Below are positions 20,591 to 29,661 of a DNA stretch of 64,000 nucleotides, piece after piece. A program made the position numbers and the translations under genes. Origin of the DNA: Arthrobacter roseus (lineage in GTDB: Bacteria > Actinomycetota > Actinomycetes > Actinomycetales > Micrococcaceae); contig NZ_JAFBCU010000001.1 in NCBI RefSeq assembly GCF_016907875.1, positions 1,736,001 to 1,800,000 of the forward strand, given 5' to 3'. The notes below the pieces were generated by a model that saw nothing but the letters and a program-made list of their open reading frames with translations, was not told the origin of the DNA and made no database searches. The number at the start of each line of letters is the position of its first letter. Positions within the stretch are counted from its first letter, which is position 1.

Positions 20591-22065
20591 TGACGGATCA
20601 AATAGCTCGTGATGCAGCTGCTCCGGAGGTCAAGGGCGATAGTGTCACGCCAGACATCCTCGAGCGGAACCCAGAACTTGAGGGAATCGGAACCTACGAA
20701 TACGGCTGGGCCGACTCAGACGTGGCCGGATCCTCGGCACGTCGTGGTCTGAGCGAGGACGTCGTGCGCGACATCTCTGCCAAGAAGAGCGAAGCGCAAT
20801 GGATGCTCGATCTTCGGCTCAAGGGTCTTAAATACTTTGACCGCAAACCGATGCCAACCTGGGGCGCGGACCTCTCCGGCATCGACTTCGACAACATCAA
20901 GTACTTTGTTCGCTCCACCGAGAAGCAGGCCACCACATGGGAGGACCTGCCGGACGACATCAAGAACACTTACGAGCGGTTGGGCATCCCTGAAGCGGAG
21001 CGCAACAGCTTGGTTTCGGGTGTCGCGGCTCAGTACGAATCCGAGGTCGTTTACCACCAGATCAACGAGGGACTTGAGCGCCAGGGCGTCATTTTCATGG
21101 ACACCGACACTGCGCTGCGGGAACACCCAGAGTTTTTCGAAGAGTACTTCGGGTCCGTGATCCCGGTCGGGGACAACAAGTTCGCATCGCTTAACACTGC
21201 GGTATGGTCTGGCGGATCCTTTGTGTATGTCCCCAAGGGCGTTCACGTCGAGATCCCGCTGCAGGCATATTTCCGTATCAACACGGAGAACATGGGTCAG
21301 TTCGAGCGCACGCTCATCATTGCCGACGAGGACTCCTATGTTCACTACATCGAGGGTTGCACGGCGCCGATCTATTCATCGGACTCCCTGCACTCGGCTG
21401 TCGTGGAGATCATCTGTAAAAAGGGTGCGAGGGTTCGCTACACCACGATCCAGAACTGGTCGAACAACGTTTACAACCTGGTGACCAAGCGCGCTATCTG
21501 CCACGAAGGCGCCACGATGGAATGGATCGATGGGAACATCGGATCCAAGGTCACCATGAAGTACCCGGCCGTGTACCTCGTTGGTGAGCACGCGAAGGGC
21601 GAAACCCTCTCGATTGCATTTGCCGGTGAGGGGCAGCATCAGGACACGGGGTCGAAAATGGTGCATATTGCACCGAACACGAAGTCCTCGATCGTCTCAA
21701 AGTCTGTTGCTCGAGGCGGCGGTCGGTCTGCCTACCGCGGCTTGGTTCAGATCAGGGAAGGTGCCAAGCACTCGGCGAACACCGTCCGATGCGATGCGTT
21801 GCTCGTTGACACCATTTCCCGTTCGGACACTTACCCCTACGTGGACATCCGTGAGGATGACGTCACCATGGGGCACGAGGCCACCGTCTCGCGGGTCAGC
21901 GAGGAGCAGCTGTTTTATCTACAGTCGCGCGGTATGCCCGAGGACGAGGCCATGGCCATGATCGTTCGCGGATTCATCGAGCCGATCTCTCGCGAACTGC
22001 CGATGGAATACGCCTTGGAACTGAACCGCCTCATTGAAATGCAGATGGAAGGGGCCGTGGGCTAG
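20587..22065 (+). CDS. sufB: Fe-S cluster assembly protein SufB
   Basis: A 492-residue SufB scaffold subunit of SufBCD. Conserved stretches include [51 protein letters not shown], the [10 protein letters not shown] block and the C-terminal [21 protein letters not shown]. The ATG at 20587 overlaps the sufR stop and is preceded by AGAAAGG; a second ATG follows immediately. No intein interrupts it, unlike SufB of mycobacteria. sufD follows after two bases. Confidence 0.97.
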   Translation: MMTDQIARDAAAPEVKGDSVTPDILERNPELEGIGTYEYGWADSDVAGSSARRGLSEDVVRDISAKKSEAQWMLDLRLKGLKYFDRKPMPTWGADLSGIDFDNIKYFVRSTEKQATTWEDLPDDIKNTYERLGIPEAERNSLVSGVAAQYESEVVYHQINEGLERQGVIFMDTDTALREHPEFFEEYFGSVIPVGDNKFASLNTAVWSGGSFVYVPKGVHVEIPLQAYFRINTENMGQFERTLIIADEDSYVHYIEGCTAPIYSSDSLHSAVVEIICKKGARVRYTTIQNWSNNVYNLVTKRAICHEGATMEWIDGNIGSKVTMKYPAVYLVGEHAKGETLSIAFAGEGQHQDTGSKMVHIAPNTKSSIVSKSVARGGGRSAYRGLVQIREGAKHSANTVRCDALLVDTISRSDTYPYVDIREDDVTMGHEATVSRVSEEQLFYLQSRGMPEDEAMAMIVRGFIEPISRELPMEYALELNRLIEMQMEGAVG

Positions 22066-22067
22066 GA

Positions 22068-23324
22068 ATGGCTGACATGACTGACGTAAAAACTGAAGAC
22101 AAGATCGCCATTGATGGATTCACGGAAGAAGGCGAAAATCTTTCGTCCATCAATGAGGGTTCCGAGCAGCTGGGCATGAAGAAGCACAGTCACGGTGATG
22201 CACCGGTCGTACCGGAAGCTTCTCGTGGCGAGCGGCGGACGTCCTTCAAACTGGAGGATTTCGCCCCACTGACGGGACGCGAAGAAGATTGGCGGTTCAC
22301 CCCGTTGAAACGTCTGCGTGGTCTCCACACAGACGAACTCACCGGTTCCGGGCCCAGCATCAATGTAACGGCCGGTAGCTCAGTGACGGTTGAAACTGTC
22401 GGAGCGGATGATTCCCGCCGGGGCCGAGCCTTTGTGCCGGATGACCGTGTTGCTGCGGCGGCATGGGAAGCAGTCCGGGAAGTGACAGTGATAACCATTC
22501 CGGACGAGACATCCTTGGATGCCGAAGTAACTGTGGCGATCACCGGTACGGACCGGGCCGCTTCGGCTCAGCACATCATCATCGATTCGGGGAAGTTTTC
22601 CCGCGCTGTCGTTGTCTTGGACCACCAGGGCACCACGACGCTGGCCCAGAACGTCGAGGTCATCGTCGGTGAAAGTTCACACCTCACTGTCGTGTCCATC
22701 CAGGAATGGGACGACGACGCTGTTCACGCTTCCGCTCAGCAGGCCAGGGTGGGACGTGATGCACACTACAAGCACGTTGCGGTCAACCTTGGTGGAGACC
22801 TGGTGCGGCTGACGCCGTCCTCGCGCTTCGATGCTCCTGGCGGAAACGTAGAGATGTATGGGCTTTATTTCGCTGATGCTGGCCAGCACTTCGAACAACG
22901 CCTTCTGGTGGACCATGCAGTGCCGAAATGTAAGTCCCGTGTGACCTACAAGGGTGCGCTGCAGGGACGCGGAGCTCACACCGTTTGGGTTGGCGATGTC
23001 CTGATTCGTAAGGAAGCTGAAGGTACGGACTCCTACGAGACCAACCGCAACCTGGTCCTGACCGACGGGGCGCGTGCCGATTCCGTGCCAAACCTTGAAA
23101 TTGAAACTGGCTTGATCGAAGGGGCCGGGCACGCCAGCGCAACCGGTCGTTTCGATGATGAGCAGCTGTTCTACTTCATGGCTCGGGGCATCCCGGAGGA
23201 CGTTGCCCGACGTTTGGTCGTGCGTGGATTCCTCAACGAAATCATCCAGCAAATCGGGGTCCCGGCCATCGAGGAGCGGTTGAGCGAGGCTGTTGAGCGT
23301 GAGCTCTCAGCAGGGAACCTCTAG
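22068..23324 (+). CDS. sufD: Fe-S cluster assembly protein SufD
   Basis: A 418-residue SufD, partner of SufB and SufC. The N-terminal region is variable; the conserved part begins FAPLTGREEDWRFTPLKRL and the right-handed beta-helix ends with GRFDDEQLFYFMARGIPEDVARRLVVRGFLNEII, parallel to the SufB C-terminus. The first of two in-frame ATGs (22068, 22077) is annotated because it directly follows sufB with AGGA just upstream. Confidence 0.95.
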   Translation: MADMTDVKTEDKIAIDGFTEEGENLSSINEGSEQLGMKKHSHGDAPVVPEASRGERRTSFKLEDFAPLTGREEDWRFTPLKRLRGLHTDELTGSGPSINVTAGSSVTVETVGADDSRRGRAFVPDDRVAAAAWEAVREVTVITIPDETSLDAEVTVAITGTDRAASAQHIIIDSGKFSRAVVVLDHQGTTTLAQNVEVIVGESSHLTVVSIQEWDDDAVHASAQQARVGRDAHYKHVAVNLGGDLVRLTPSSRFDAPGGNVEMYGLYFADAGQHFEQRLLVDHAVPKCKSRVTYKGALQGRGAHTVWVGDVLIRKEAEGTDSYETNRNLVLTDGARADSVPNLEIETGLIEGAGHASATGRFDDEQLFYFMARGIPEDVARRLVVRGFLNEIIQQIGVPAIEERLSEAVERELSAGNL

Positions 23325-23332
23325 GCGCGACC

Positions 23333-23695
23333 ATGGCAGAAGAAACGCCAGGCGGCGAGCTCATCTGCAGTGTTGATGACATCTCGGTCAAGCAGGCGCT
23401 CAGGGTACTCATCGACGACTATCCGATCGTCGTAGTCAAGGATTCGCAGGGCGTTATCCACGCTTTGGGGGATACCTGCTCGCATGCAGATATCTCGCTC
23501 TCAGAGGGCGATGTTGAAGGTGAATCGATCGAATGCTGGGGACATGGTTCCCAATTCGATCTACGTAACGGCCAGCCGCTGCAGCTCCCTGCCTACGAGC
23601 CGGTACCCGTCTTCGCCGTGGAAATTCGCGGCAACGAAGTATACGTCGATGTCACGAATGTGACCAACGGGGCTTCGGCTCCGGACCTGGCCTGA
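23333..23695 (+). CDS. Rieske [2Fe-2S] ferredoxin-like protein of the suf operon
   Basis: A 120-residue Rieske-fold protein. The cluster ligands are in CSHADISLSEG (Cys-x-His) and CWGHGSQFD (Cys-x2-His), about residues 47-49 and 67-70. No membrane segment precedes it, so it is a soluble NirD/BphF-like ferredoxin. Rieske proteins sit between sufD and sufC in many actinobacteria; a role as electron donor to cluster assembly is likely but unproven. It starts eight bases after sufD. Confidence 0.92.
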   Translation: MAEETPGGELICSVDDISVKQALRVLIDDYPIVVVKDSQGVIHALGDTCSHADISLSEGDVEGESIECWGHGSQFDLRNGQPLQLPAYEPVPVFAVEIRGNEVYVDVTNVTNGASAPDLA

Positions 23696-23747
23696 AGAAC
23701 TTACTCACGAATGACGGCACCTTTCGGGTGCGAAGGAGAAATGGCAA

Positions 23748-24503
23748 ATGTCGACCCTTGAAATTAAGGACTTGCACGTCAGCATCACGACGGAGCAGGG
23801 CACCAAACAGATTCTGAAAGGCGTAAGCCTCACTATCAACACCGGTGAGAGCCACGCCATCATGGGCCCGAACGGTTCCGGAAAGTCCACACTGGCTTCC
23901 ACGATTGCCGGTCATCCCCGTTACACGGTGGACAGCGGCTCCATTACGCTCGACGGCGAGAACGTTCTTGAAATGACTGTCGACCAGCGTGCGCGTGGCG
24001 GATTGTTCCTGGCCATGCAGTACCCGGTTGAAGTCCCAGGCGTCACCATGACGAACTTCCTGCGGACGGCAAAGACCGCCCTAGATGGTGAAGCCCCCAG
24101 CCTGCGTCACTGGACCAAGGACGTAAAAGCTGCCATGGGCGAACTGCGCATTGACTCAGACTTCGCGCAGCGTAACGTCAACGAGGGCTTCTCCGGCGGC
24201 GAGAAAAAGCGTGTGGAGATTCTGCAGTTGGAGTTGTTCAAACCCAAGTTTGCGATCTTGGATGAAACCGATTCGGGGCTTGACGTGGATGCACTGAAGG
24301 TAGTTTCTGAAGGGGTGAACCGGGTGCACAGCCAGGGCCAGATGGGTACTGTGCTGATCACGCATTACACTCGTATTCTGCGCTACATCAAGCCCGACTT
24401 TGTCCACGTGTTCATTGATGGTCGCATTGCTGAGCAGGGCGGCCCCGAGCTTGCCGACCGTCTAGAAGAAGAAGGCTACGACCGTTTCATGGTTCCGGCC
24501 TGA
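23748..24503 (+). CDS. sufC: Fe-S assembly ATPase SufC
   Basis: A 251-residue ABC-type ATPase energising SufBCD. Walker A IMGPNGSGKSTLAS (about 39-52), signature GFSGGEKKRVEILQ, Walker B FAILDETDSGLD, and the SufC-typical MQYPVEVPGVTMTNFLR are present. The ATG at 23748 is preferred over one 7 bases earlier in another frame; AAGGAGAAAT lies upstream. A short hairpin (GCACC-GGTGC) sits in the 52-bp gap after the Rieske gene. Confidence 0.97.
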   Translation: MSTLEIKDLHVSITTEQGTKQILKGVSLTINTGESHAIMGPNGSGKSTLASTIAGHPRYTVDSGSITLDGENVLEMTVDQRARGGLFLAMQYPVEVPGVTMTNFLRTAKTALDGEAPSLRHWTKDVKAAMGELRIDSDFAQRNVNEGFSGGEKKRVEILQLELFKPKFAILDETDSGLDVDALKVVSEGVNRVHSQGQMGTVLITHYTRILRYIKPDFVHVFIDGRIAEQGGPELADRLEEEGYDRFMVPA

Positions 24504-24548
24504 TACCGGCCGCAGACTACCCAAGAGCGGCTGCTGAAGGAGAACCTG

Positions 24549-24878
24549 ATGAGCGAAATAAACATTGCGCAGACGTCCGTGGAGGACGTTGAAGAGGCGC
24601 TGAAAGACGTTATTGACCCGGAACTGGGCGTCAACATTGTTGACTTGGGGTTGCTCTACGGTCTGCGTTACGCAGACGACGGAGCGCTCCTGATCGACAT
24701 GACTTTGACCACGGCTGCCTGCCCCCTCACTGAAGTTATCGAGGAGCAAATTGGTCAGGCGATGGATGGGGTAGTTGACGACTGGCGGCTCAGCTGGGTC
24801 TGGATGCCGCCGTGGGGACCGGAGAAAATAACCGAGGACGGTCGCGATCAAATGCGGGCACTCGGCTTTAATATCTAG
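24549..24878 (+). CDS. SufT-like DUF59 metal-sulfur cluster assembly protein
   Basis: A 109-residue DUF59/PaaD-like protein, homologous in fold to SufT and the eukaryotic CIA factor. It begins VEEALKDVIDPELGVNIVDLGLLYGL and carries MTLTTAACPLTEVI, where the conserved Cys is about residue 58. It helps Fe-S maturation as a late or auxiliary factor. It is the last gene of the operon and is followed by a strong terminator. sufS and sufU, which usually stand just before it, are absent. Confidence 0.93.
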   Translation: MSEINIAQTSVEDVEEALKDVIDPELGVNIVDLGLLYGLRYADDGALLIDMTLTTAACPLTEVIEEQIGQAMDGVVDDWRLSWVWMPPWGPEKITEDGRDQMRALGFNI

Positions 24879-24897
24879 ACTGATTGATGTTTCATGT

Positions 24898-24935
24898 GTG
24901 AAAGCGGATTGCCAACCTTGGCAGTCCGCTTTCAC
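24898..24935 (+). terminator. Rho-independent terminator of the suf operon
   Basis: An 18-bp inverted repeat (24898-24915 with 24918-24935), perfect but for one G-U pair, lies 20 bases after the DUF59 stop. GTTGTCTCGGTTTGTT follows as a moderately T-rich tail. It is the strongest hairpin in the window and clearly ends the sufR-B-D-Rieske-C-DUF59 transcript. Confidence 0.85.
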
Positions 24936-24970
24936 GTTGTCTCGGTTTGTTATGGAAGGACGAGCAAACC

Positions 24971-26396
24971 ATGCCCATAGTCGACCGGGTGGCTGCGGTG
25001 GCCGCCGAAGATCCTGACAGACCGGCCGTGGTGACCGAAGAACGGATCCTCACCTATGGTCAGCTGGCTGAGCACTCGGCACTGCTGGATCTAGGTGTGA
25101 AGGGCAGCGGACCGGATGGCAGACACTGGTGGCTATGAGCATTTCCGACCCGGTGGATTTTGCCATTACTTTCACAGCCGCGGTCAGCTCGGGAAGATGC
25201 GCGGCAGCTCTGGACCCGGAGTGGCCCTCGTTGCGTAGAGAAGAGGCACTGGGGAGGCTCAAGGCCGACGTCGTTCTTCTGTCCCTGAAGGATTCAGAAC
25301 GCCAGAGGGGTTCTCAGGATCTGGAGGACGGGTTGGCCTCGAAGGTGTTCTATCTGGGGTTCACCTCTGGATCATCATCGGAACCGAAGATCTTTATGCG
25401 CGACCGCGGATCTTGGTAACTATCGCTTGAACGTAGTACGCGCTACTTTGGGCTGACGCCAGGGAAGCGGACGCTGGCGTGTGGCTCCTTGGCCTCAAGT
25501 CTGTCCCTCTATGCGCTGGCGGAATGTCTGTACACGGGCGCTACTTTCCATTGGCTGGACGTCGAGGACGCAGCCAGAGCGTCGACGTTCATTGACTCGG
25601 CCCGTATCGAACACTTGACTTCAACCCCGTCCCTGCTCGATATCATGGCCAGAAGGGCCGCCTGGGGCTGGGAATCTATAGAGACTGTCGTGTGCGGAGG
25701 AGCAGGCGTGGCGCCTGAACAACGACAGCGGATTCTTGTCGCTGCTCCGGCATGCACGTTGTTCGAGTATTATGGTGCCTCCGAGTTGAGTCTCGTGACC
25801 GTCAAGAAAACAGCTCCTGGAGGGTCCCTTGAAGAGGATTCGGTGGGGACCGCATTCCCCGGTGTGGACGTTCAAATCCGCTCGAGCGCTGACGGGCCGG
25901 ACACAGTCTGGGTGAAGACCGATACTGTCTGCCGCGGATACTTTGACGGTGAAGTGCCATTGATGCACGACAACGGTTGGTTCACTGTGGGCTATCAAGG
26001 CACCCTGGACCAGCTAGGGAGGTTGCGCTTGCGGGGCCGTTCCTCGGGCATGATCCTCTCGGCGGGGCTGAATGTGTATCCCGAAGAGGTCGAAACCGCT
26101 TTGTCTGCCGTTGGGCTCCCGGGATCTTGTGTAGTGGGACGACCCCATGCCGTGCGCGGAGCACAGTTGGTCGCTGTCCTGCCCGCTGATGTAGCCCTCG
26201 GGCGAAGCCGACACGATCTGATGGACCAGTTGAGGTTGAAGCTGGTTCCTGGCGCCGTTCCTGACTGCTATATGGTCATGAGCAGGCTTCCGCTTCTCCT
26301 GGGGGCAAACTGGACCGCAGCGGCGTCCTGAATGCCGTGATGGGAGAGGGAGAAACACTTGAATTCCTTCCGTGACTCCTCGACGCCAGTCATCGT
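24971..26396 (+). pseudogene. Acyl-CoA synthetase (AMP-dependent ligase), disrupted
   Basis: Remains of an ANL-superfamily ligase related to o-succinylbenzoate/acyl-CoA ligases. The ATG at 24971 has GGAAGGACGAG before it and opens MPIVDRVAAVAAEDPDRPAVV. Three lesions are visible: a frameshift between about 25105 and 25128, an in-frame TAA at 25417-25419 right after the P-loop FTSGSSSEPKIFMRDRGSW, and a frameshift at the five-G run 26301-26305, where one more G would restore GGKLDRSGVLNAV. Between the lesions the A-domain (YYGASELS, GMILSAGLNVYPEEVE) is well kept, so inactivation is fairly recent. The restored frame would stop at about 26396, overlapping the next gene, as expected for an operon. 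Confidence 0.88.
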
Positions 26397-27522
26397 CGCC
26401 GTCAAGCGAACGCCGTTCGGGTTGGTCAATGGCTGGTACAAGTCGCTTCCTGCGGAGGAGCTTCTCAGCCTCGTTCTCAAAGCTGTGTGTGATATCCCTG
26501 AAACCGAGCCAATCGACGTCGTGATTGGCAACGCTGCAGTCGGCGGTGGAAACATTGCCAGACTTGGACTCCTGATGGCGGGTTACCCCAACAGCACTCC
26601 CGGACTCAGTATCGATCGTCAGTGTTCATCCGGTCTCGACGCAATACTACTGGCGGCCACAATGATAGCCGGGGGAGGCGATGGCGTTTACGTCGCAGGG
26701 GGAGTAGAAAGCTGCAGCACGCGACCGCTCCGTGCGCGCAGGCCATCCACTGAGGACGGCAAACCTGACTTCTACGACCGTCCCCAGTTCGCGCCGCCTG
26801 AGTCCGGGGATCCAGACCTTGGTGTTGCCGCAGAGAACGTCGCGCAGCAGTTTGGGATAACTCGGCATCGCCAGGATGAATTTGCTCTGGAAAGTCATCG
26901 CCGGGCTTTGGCACTACGAAACAGTTCCCTCAAGCGTGAGGATCTGGTCGCCGTTGGCGATTCCATGGACCTCGATGACCAGGGGCCACGGCGTGGGCTG
27001 AGACCGCTCACCATGTCTCGATTTGATCCTGTCTTCGCGGCGGATGGGACGGTGACGGCTGGTAATTCATGTCGAGACGCAGATGGTGCGGCGGTAGCGG
27101 TATTGATGAGCGCTCAACGGGCAGAGAGACTCGGGTTCACCTTCTGGCTTGAGTTCGACGGCGCGGTGACGACAGGGGTGGACGCGGCGGTGGCGGGAAT
27201 CGCCGGCGGAGTAGCCGCGCGAACGCTGGGCACACAGCTGGACTTTGAGCCCCATGACTGCGCCGTCATCGAATTCAACGAGGCATTCGCCGCACAGGTA
27301 CTAGCGTCGGCTGACATCATGGGCATTCCATCGGCCCGGTTGAACCGCGACGGAGGGGCTCTGGCCATAGGGCATCCCTAAGGTGCATCGGGGGCGGCGC
27401 TGGTCGGCAATCTGTTCCGTCAGCTCGCTGACGATGCCGTTGACGATGCCAGGGGCCTAGCCGCTGTCAGCGCTGCTGGAGGACTCGGCACCGCGGCCGT
27501 CTTCCGTGCCCGCCTCCGTTAG
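26359..27522 (+). pseudogene. Thiolase (acetyl-CoA C-acetyltransferase family), premature stop
   Basis: A thiolase reading well from a TTG at 26359 to GGALAIGHP, where TAA (27379-27381) replaces the residue normally Trp, Leu or Tyr. The same frame continues GASGAALVGNLF to a TAG at 27520-27522, so 46 residues are cut off. The acyl-accepting Cys is kept in IDRQCSSGLDAI (about residue 85) and the His in GHP. In the lost tail, the second catalytic Cys of the CxxGG motif reads Ser (SAAGGLGTA). Stop plus active-site change argues for genuine decay rather than sequencing error. It probably shared an operon with the broken ligase. Confidence 0.9.
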
Positions 27523-27537
27523 GCGGCAAAACGGTCC

Positions 27538-28155
27538 TCACCCGTCGCCTATCCCGCGGGCGGCCAAGGCGTTGCCAGTCTGTCGCGCGTAAGCAACAGT
27601 GGTGATCACAACCGGTAGTACACGCGCCCGCGGGTTCCGCTCTAGCCCGCGTGCCATGGCCGCGTTGCGAACGTTCTCGAATGCGCCGACGATGAACGGA
27701 ATGCTGCGGAGCATGATCGATATCGTGAGAGCGAACTTTTCCGGGTTGGCACCGAACCGCTGAAAGGGGCTAGCAGCCTTGACTACACCGTCAAGAAGAA
27801 CCTGAATCTCGGTGGTGGACGTGAGGATATTAGCCGCGTAAACACAGACGAGAATGCCAGCTACGAGCGACCATGCTACGTCCAAACCGTTGACCCAGGT
27901 CTGATAGCTGATGATGATGACCAGGAAGAACCACATGATGCGAATGGATGACCATAAGCGTTTCACCGGGAGCCCAGCCACAAGATGCACAGCCAATGTA
28001 GCGACCAAGAGCACAGAACGAGCAATGGGCCCCTGAAGGAGCAGCGTCAGGACGCCGACGGCGAGCAGCAGCGTTGCTTTGATCCACAGGGGCGTCTTGT
28101 GTACGGGTGAGGAGCCGGGAACGTAATTCCCCATCAGATGAGAATGTGCGCGCAC
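27538..28155 (-). CDS. bioN: Energy-coupling factor transmembrane protein (BioN/EcfT-like)
   Basis: About 205 residues, CbiQ/EcfT family, the transmembrane coupling subunit of an ECF importer. Five hydrophobic segments are visible, and the C-terminal half carries the two coupling-helix Ala-Arg-Gly type motifs in NAAMARGLERNPRAR and NALAARGIGDG. The GTG at 28155 shares bases with the ATPase stop and is chosen over a longer frame from 28185; an ATG at 28134 is also possible. It completes bioY-ATPase-EcfT, i.e. a dedicated BioMNY-like biotin importer. Confidence 0.9.
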   Translation of the reverse strand: MRAHSHLMGNYVPGSSPVHKTPLWIKATLLLAVGVLTLLLQGPIARSVLLVATLAVHLVAGLPVKRLWSSIRIMWFFLVIIISYQTWVNGLDVAWSLVAGILVCVYAANILTSTTEIQVLLDGVVKAASPFQRFGANPEKFALTISIMLRSIPFIVGAFENVRNAAMARGLERNPRARVLPVVITTVAYARQTGNALAARGIGDG

Positions 28156-28889
28156 TAGTTGCCCCACTTTATTGGCTCGGCCCAATGCTGATTATCGGCA
28201 CAGAGGGAACGGTAGAAACTGACTGCCGCGGCCGGTTCGCCGTCGAAGATCACTGCGCCGTCGTGGACAACCAGCACCCGGTCAAAGCACGCCGCGAGAT
28301 CTAGGTCGTGGGTTGCCATGACGAGTTGTTGCCCAAGACCCAGCAGAGTACTCCGCAGGAGCTGTGTGTTCCGCAGGTCCAGCAGGGTGCTTGGTTCATC
28401 CAGGACAATAATATCCGGGTTGACGGCGAGCACTGAAGCTAGTGCGACCAACTGCCGTTCTCCGCCGGAGAGGTCATAGACGCTGTTGTCGGCTAGATGC
28501 GCCAAGCCGTAGGTATCGAGGACTTCCATGGCGGCTAGCCTGCGTGCGTGTGCTTTTGGGTGATGCTTCCGCAGCGACAACTCCACATCTTCCAGTGGTG
28601 TCGGCATGACCAGCTGAGAGATGGGGTCCGTGAAGACGAACCCCACCCGACTGCGGATCCTGCGCCCGTGCTGCCTAGTGTCCAGGCCATGGACCATAAC
28701 CGAACCAGAGGTGGGCAGCAACAGACCGTTGATAAGGCGCAGTAGGGTTGATTTCCCAGATCCATTGGCGCCGATGACAGCGGTCCGACGCGCATCGAGC
28801 TCGAGATCCGTCGTGTGAAGAATGGTGTGAACACCCCGGCCCGGTGTGTCCAATTCCACCGACGCGGCGTTGAAAACTATCCCCGCCAT
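28155..28889 (-). CDS. bioM: ECF transporter ATPase (BioM/EcfA-like)
   Basis: A 244-residue CbiO-type ATPase. Walker A VIGANGSGKSTLLRL (about 38-52), Q-loop GFVFTDPISQLV, signature YDLSGGERQLVALAS and Walker B DIIVLDEPSTLLD are intact, followed by the ATHDLDL H-loop. A single ATPase gene suggests a homodimeric ATPase module as in BioMNY. It begins directly after bioY (no gap) and overlaps the EcfT start. Confidence 0.92.
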   Translation of the reverse strand: MAGIVFNAASVELDTPGRGVHTILHTTDLELDARRTAVIGANGSGKSTLLRLINGLLLPTSGSVMVHGLDTRQHGRRIRSRVGFVFTDPISQLVMPTPLEDVELSLRKHHPKAHARRLAAMEVLDTYGLAHLADNSVYDLSGGERQLVALASVLAVNPDIIVLDEPSTLLDLRNTQLLRSTLLGLGQQLVMATHDLDLAACFDRVLVVHDGAVIFDGEPAAAVSFYRSLCADNQHWAEPIKWGN

Positions 28890-29594
28890 CTACTTGCGTC
28901 TCCGGAGCAGAATGTCAGGAAAGGCACGGTGGATGCTGATAGCAATAACGACGGCGATGATGCATTTGATCACATCGCCCGGAACGAAGATTAGATCCGC
29001 GAGGACTGCCGCCTCCAGAGAGAGCCGCCCGTTGATCATCATGCCGATTATGCCACTGACGTGGCTCACCACCAGGCCTACCAGGGCGCATCCCATGAAC
29101 CAGAGGCCGTCGGCCCGGCCTGTTTTTCGTACTACGATCTGCGCAAGCCAGCCCACAACCGCCGCGAAGACGGCGAATGCGAGGATGTACCCGGCGGAGC
29201 CTCCTGCCAATACCCCAACCCCTGCCCGGAAGCCGCTGAATATGGGTAGCCCCACTAGTCCGAGGAGCACATAGAGACCGGTTGCTGCTGCTGCACGGCC
29301 ACCTCCGAGTACCAGTCCGCTGAGCGTTATGACCAGCGTTTGCAAAGTGATTGGTACTCCCAGTGCAACGCCTGCAGGAATAGGTGGCACAATGATAGAG
29401 GCCGTAATAAGGGCAGCGAACACTCCAATGAGAGCCAGATCTGTGGCGTTCCAGCCGGAAGATGTGCTTGCCGGATGTTGAATGATGGGCCTCTTGGCAG
29501 CGGGGCGGGTTTCAGCTTCGGGCGTCTTTGGCATTGATGTCTCCAGTGGGTTATCTACAAGTTGGAAGTCGCTAAGTGAGACAGTAGTGGCCAT
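28890..29594 (-). CDS. bioY: Biotin transporter substrate-binding S-component BioY
   Basis: A 234-residue BioY. After a variable N-terminal stretch of about 50 residues comes the membrane core with six helices: the hallmark PIPAGVALGVPITLQTLVITLSGLVLG and GLVGLPIFSGFRAGVGVLAGGSAGYILAF (about 70-150). It binds biotin with high affinity and works with the ATPase and EcfT encoded downstream. An earlier-than-usual start is possible, since an internal ATG at about residue 20 exists. A 13-bp palindrome lies 17-29 bp before the ATG, a plausible biotin-responsive operator. Confidence 0.95.
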   Translation of the reverse strand: MATTVSLSDFQLVDNPLETSMPKTPEAETRPAAKRPIIQHPASTSSGWNATDLALIGVFAALITASIIVPPIPAGVALGVPITLQTLVITLSGLVLGGGRAAAATGLYVLLGLVGLPIFSGFRAGVGVLAGGSAGYILAFAVFAAVVGWLAQIVVRKTGRADGLWFMGCALVGLVVSHVSGIIGMMINGRLSLEAAVLADLIFVPGDVIKCIIAVVIAISIHRAFPDILLRRRK

Positions 29595-29610
29595 AAATTA
29601 ATCATCTTTT

Positions 29611-29623
29611 GTAGGATTCCTAC
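29611..29623. promoter_or_regulatory. 13-bp palindrome upstream of bioY
   Basis: GTAGGA-T-TCCTAC is a perfect inverted repeat (six-base arms, one-base centre) in an A/T-rich 67-bp gap between divergent bioY and the ABC-F gene. Location close to the bioY start and symmetry suggest a repressor site, for example of a BioQ- or BirA-like regulator, although it does not match the consensus I remember for either. Confidence 0.5.
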
Positions 29624-29661
29624 TAAATTGCAAAACTTACGGATCGGAAGGGCTTCTTCGC

